This document shows positions 6,095-7,088 of a stretch of 7,088 bases of DNA, one piece after another. Source of the stretch: Pseudomonadota bacterium (lineage in GTDB: Bacteria; Myxococcota_A; UBA796; SXON01). Numbering within the stretch: the stretch's first letter is position 1; each line of letters begins with the position of its first letter. The position numbers and the translations under genes are program-made. The stretch is taken from NCBI GenBank assembly GCA_005776735.1, contig SXOM01000550.1, positions 1-7,088 of the forward strand, in the 5' to 3' direction. The notes under the pieces are model-generated. The model saw only the letters and a list, made by a program, of their open reading frames with translations, ran no database searches and was not told the DNA's origin.

Positions 6095-7088
6095 ATGGTG
6101 AGCCAGCGCTATACGCCCGAAAACCCTGTCCGCATCGTCACCGCGGCGTCGTTGTTCGACGGGCACGACGCGAGCATCAACGTGATGCGGCGCATCCTGC
6201 AGCAGCTCGGGGCCGAGGTGGTGCACCTGGGGCACAACCGGTCGGTGGGCGAGATCGTCGAGGCGGCGATCACCGAGGACGCGCAGGCGGTGGCGGTCAG
6301 CTCGTACCAGGGCGGCCACAACGAGTACTTCCGCTACATGGTCGACCTGCTGCGGGAGCGCGGCGCCGGGCACATCAAGGTGTTCGGCGGCGGCGGGGGC
6401 GTGATCGTGCCCGACGAGATCCGGGCGCTCCAGGCCTACGGGGTCGAGCGCATCTACAGCCCCGAGGATGGCCGGCGCCTCGGGCTCCTCGGCATGATCG
6501 AGGACCTGATGCGGCGGGCCGACTACGACGTCGAAGCGGCCCAGCCCACCCTCGCGGACGACGGTGCGGGGCTCTTGGACGGCCTGGCGGCGGGGCGGGT
6601 CAACGCCGTGGCGCGGGCGGTCACCCTGGTCGAGAACGGGCGGCTTCCCGACGCGGTGGCGGCCGACATCGCGGCGCGGGCGCTGGCCAACGCCGCGCCG
6701 GTCGTGGGGCTCACCGGCACCGGCGGGGCGGGCAAGTCCAGCTTCTGCGACGAGCTCGTGCGGCGCTTCCGGGAGGACTTCCCCGCGCTGCGCCTCGCCG
6801 TCCTGAGCATCGACCCCACCCGCACGAAGAGCGGCGGCGCCGTGCTCGGCGACCGCATCCGCATGAACGCCATCCACGGCGGGCCGGTGTTCATGCGCTC
6901 GTTGGCCACCCGCGGCGAGAAGGGCGAGCTCAGCGCCGCCACCGCCGCGGCGGTCGAAGTGGTGCGCGCCGCCGGCTACGGCCTGGTGATCGTCGAGACC
7001 AGCGGCATCGGCCAGTCCGACGCCGGCATCGTCGAGCTCGCCGACATCCCGGTGTACGTGATGACGCCCGAGTTCGGCGCGCCGAGCC
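6095..7088 (+). CDS. icmF: Fused isobutyryl-CoA mutase IcmF, N-terminal part (3' end cut by window edge)
   Basis: The first 331 codons of a gene whose full product is normally about 1,050-1,100 residues. IcmF is an adenosylcobalamin-dependent mutase that interconverts isobutyryl-CoA and n-butyryl-CoA, with the G-protein chaperone fused in the middle. Visible domains: the B12-binding domain (about 11-140), with the cobalt-ligating H24 in FDGHDASINVMRRILQ and the downstream HLGHNRSV and SSYQGGHNEYF stretches, and the MeaB-like GTPase domain from about 200, with Walker A GTGGAGKS (208-215), VLSIDPTRTKSGGAVLGDR (237-255, Mg/switch region) and ETSGIGQSD (301-309). The order B12 domain, then G domain, distinguishes IcmF from separate IcmB or MeaB. 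The mutase substrate-binding barrel is not in the window, so the substrate (isobutyryl, isovaleryl or pivalyl type) cannot be judged. GGAG at 6086-6089, five bases before the ATG, supports this start. Confidence 0.95.
   Translation, partial: MVSQRYTPENPVRIVTAASLFDGHDASINVMRRILQQLGAEVVHLGHNRSVGEIVEAAITEDAQAVAVSSYQGGHNEYFRYMVDLLRERGAGHIKVFGGGGGVIVPDEIRALQAYGVERIYSPEDGRRLGLLGMIEDLMRRADYDVEAAQPTLADDGAGLLDGLAAGRVNAVARAVTLVENGRLPDAVAADIAARALANAAPVVGLTGTGGAGKSSFCDELVRRFREDFPALRLAVLSIDPTRTKSGGAVLGDRIRMNAIHGGPVFMRSLATRGEKGELSAATAAAVEVVRAAGYGLVIVETSGIGQSDAGIVELADIPVYVMTPEFGAPS

Noticed and set aside
5999..6877. A 292-codon frame antisense to icmF
   Set aside because: Shadow of icmF, whose B12 and Walker A motifs are on the plus strand.

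Overview
The window is very GC-rich (roughly 70% or more by eye), with GTG starts and dense short-gap gene packing. It carries seven protein genes, two of them cut by the window edges. The gene set (a long-form acyl-CoA dehydrogenase, a fused B12-dependent acyl-CoA mutase, an M28 membrane peptidase) fits a high-GC heterotrophic bacterium, for example a Myxococcota or other delta-type proteobacterium. The sequence alone does not fix the phylum. I see no rRNA, tRNA, CRISPR array, insertion sequence or phage gene.

Layout. Positions 1-1034 (minus strand) hold most of an M28-family zinc aminopeptidase that runs off the left edge. It is divergent from an unidentified protein with about eight membrane segments (1124-2041, plus). 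That gene converges on a 606-residue acyl-CoA dehydrogenase (2045-3865, minus), leaving a 3-base gap. A hairpin at the junction contains both stop codons and probably ends transcription from both sides. The dehydrogenase is divergent from a small membrane-anchored SRPBCC/START-like protein (3919-4455, plus). Their short shared upstream region contains a near-perfect palindrome that closely resembles the operator of the acyl-CoA-responsive TetR-family regulator FadR. This is the most informative regulatory signal in the window.

Next, a two-gene minus-strand operon runs from a PhnA-domain protein (5989-5450) into an adenosine deaminase-family enzyme (5445-4546), with 4 bases between them. Divergent from it, at 6095 and running off the right edge, is the front part of icmF, the fused isobutyryl-CoA mutase with its own G-protein chaperone: the cobalamin-binding and GTPase domains are visible, and the mutase barrel lies outside.

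How they fit together. The acyl-CoA dehydrogenase and IcmF both act on acyl-CoA thioesters (fatty-acid or branched-chain degradation), and the FadR-like site suggests that the dehydrogenase is repressed until acyl-CoAs accumulate. The deaminase belongs to purine salvage. The peptidase, the eight-helix protein and the SRPBCC protein have no evident pathway link. Overall this looks like an ordinary chromosomal metabolic region; I find no convincing new defence, mobile or biosynthetic system. The points worth checking are the operator, the convergent terminator, a nested inverted repeat upstream of icmF, and the two uncharacterised membrane proteins.
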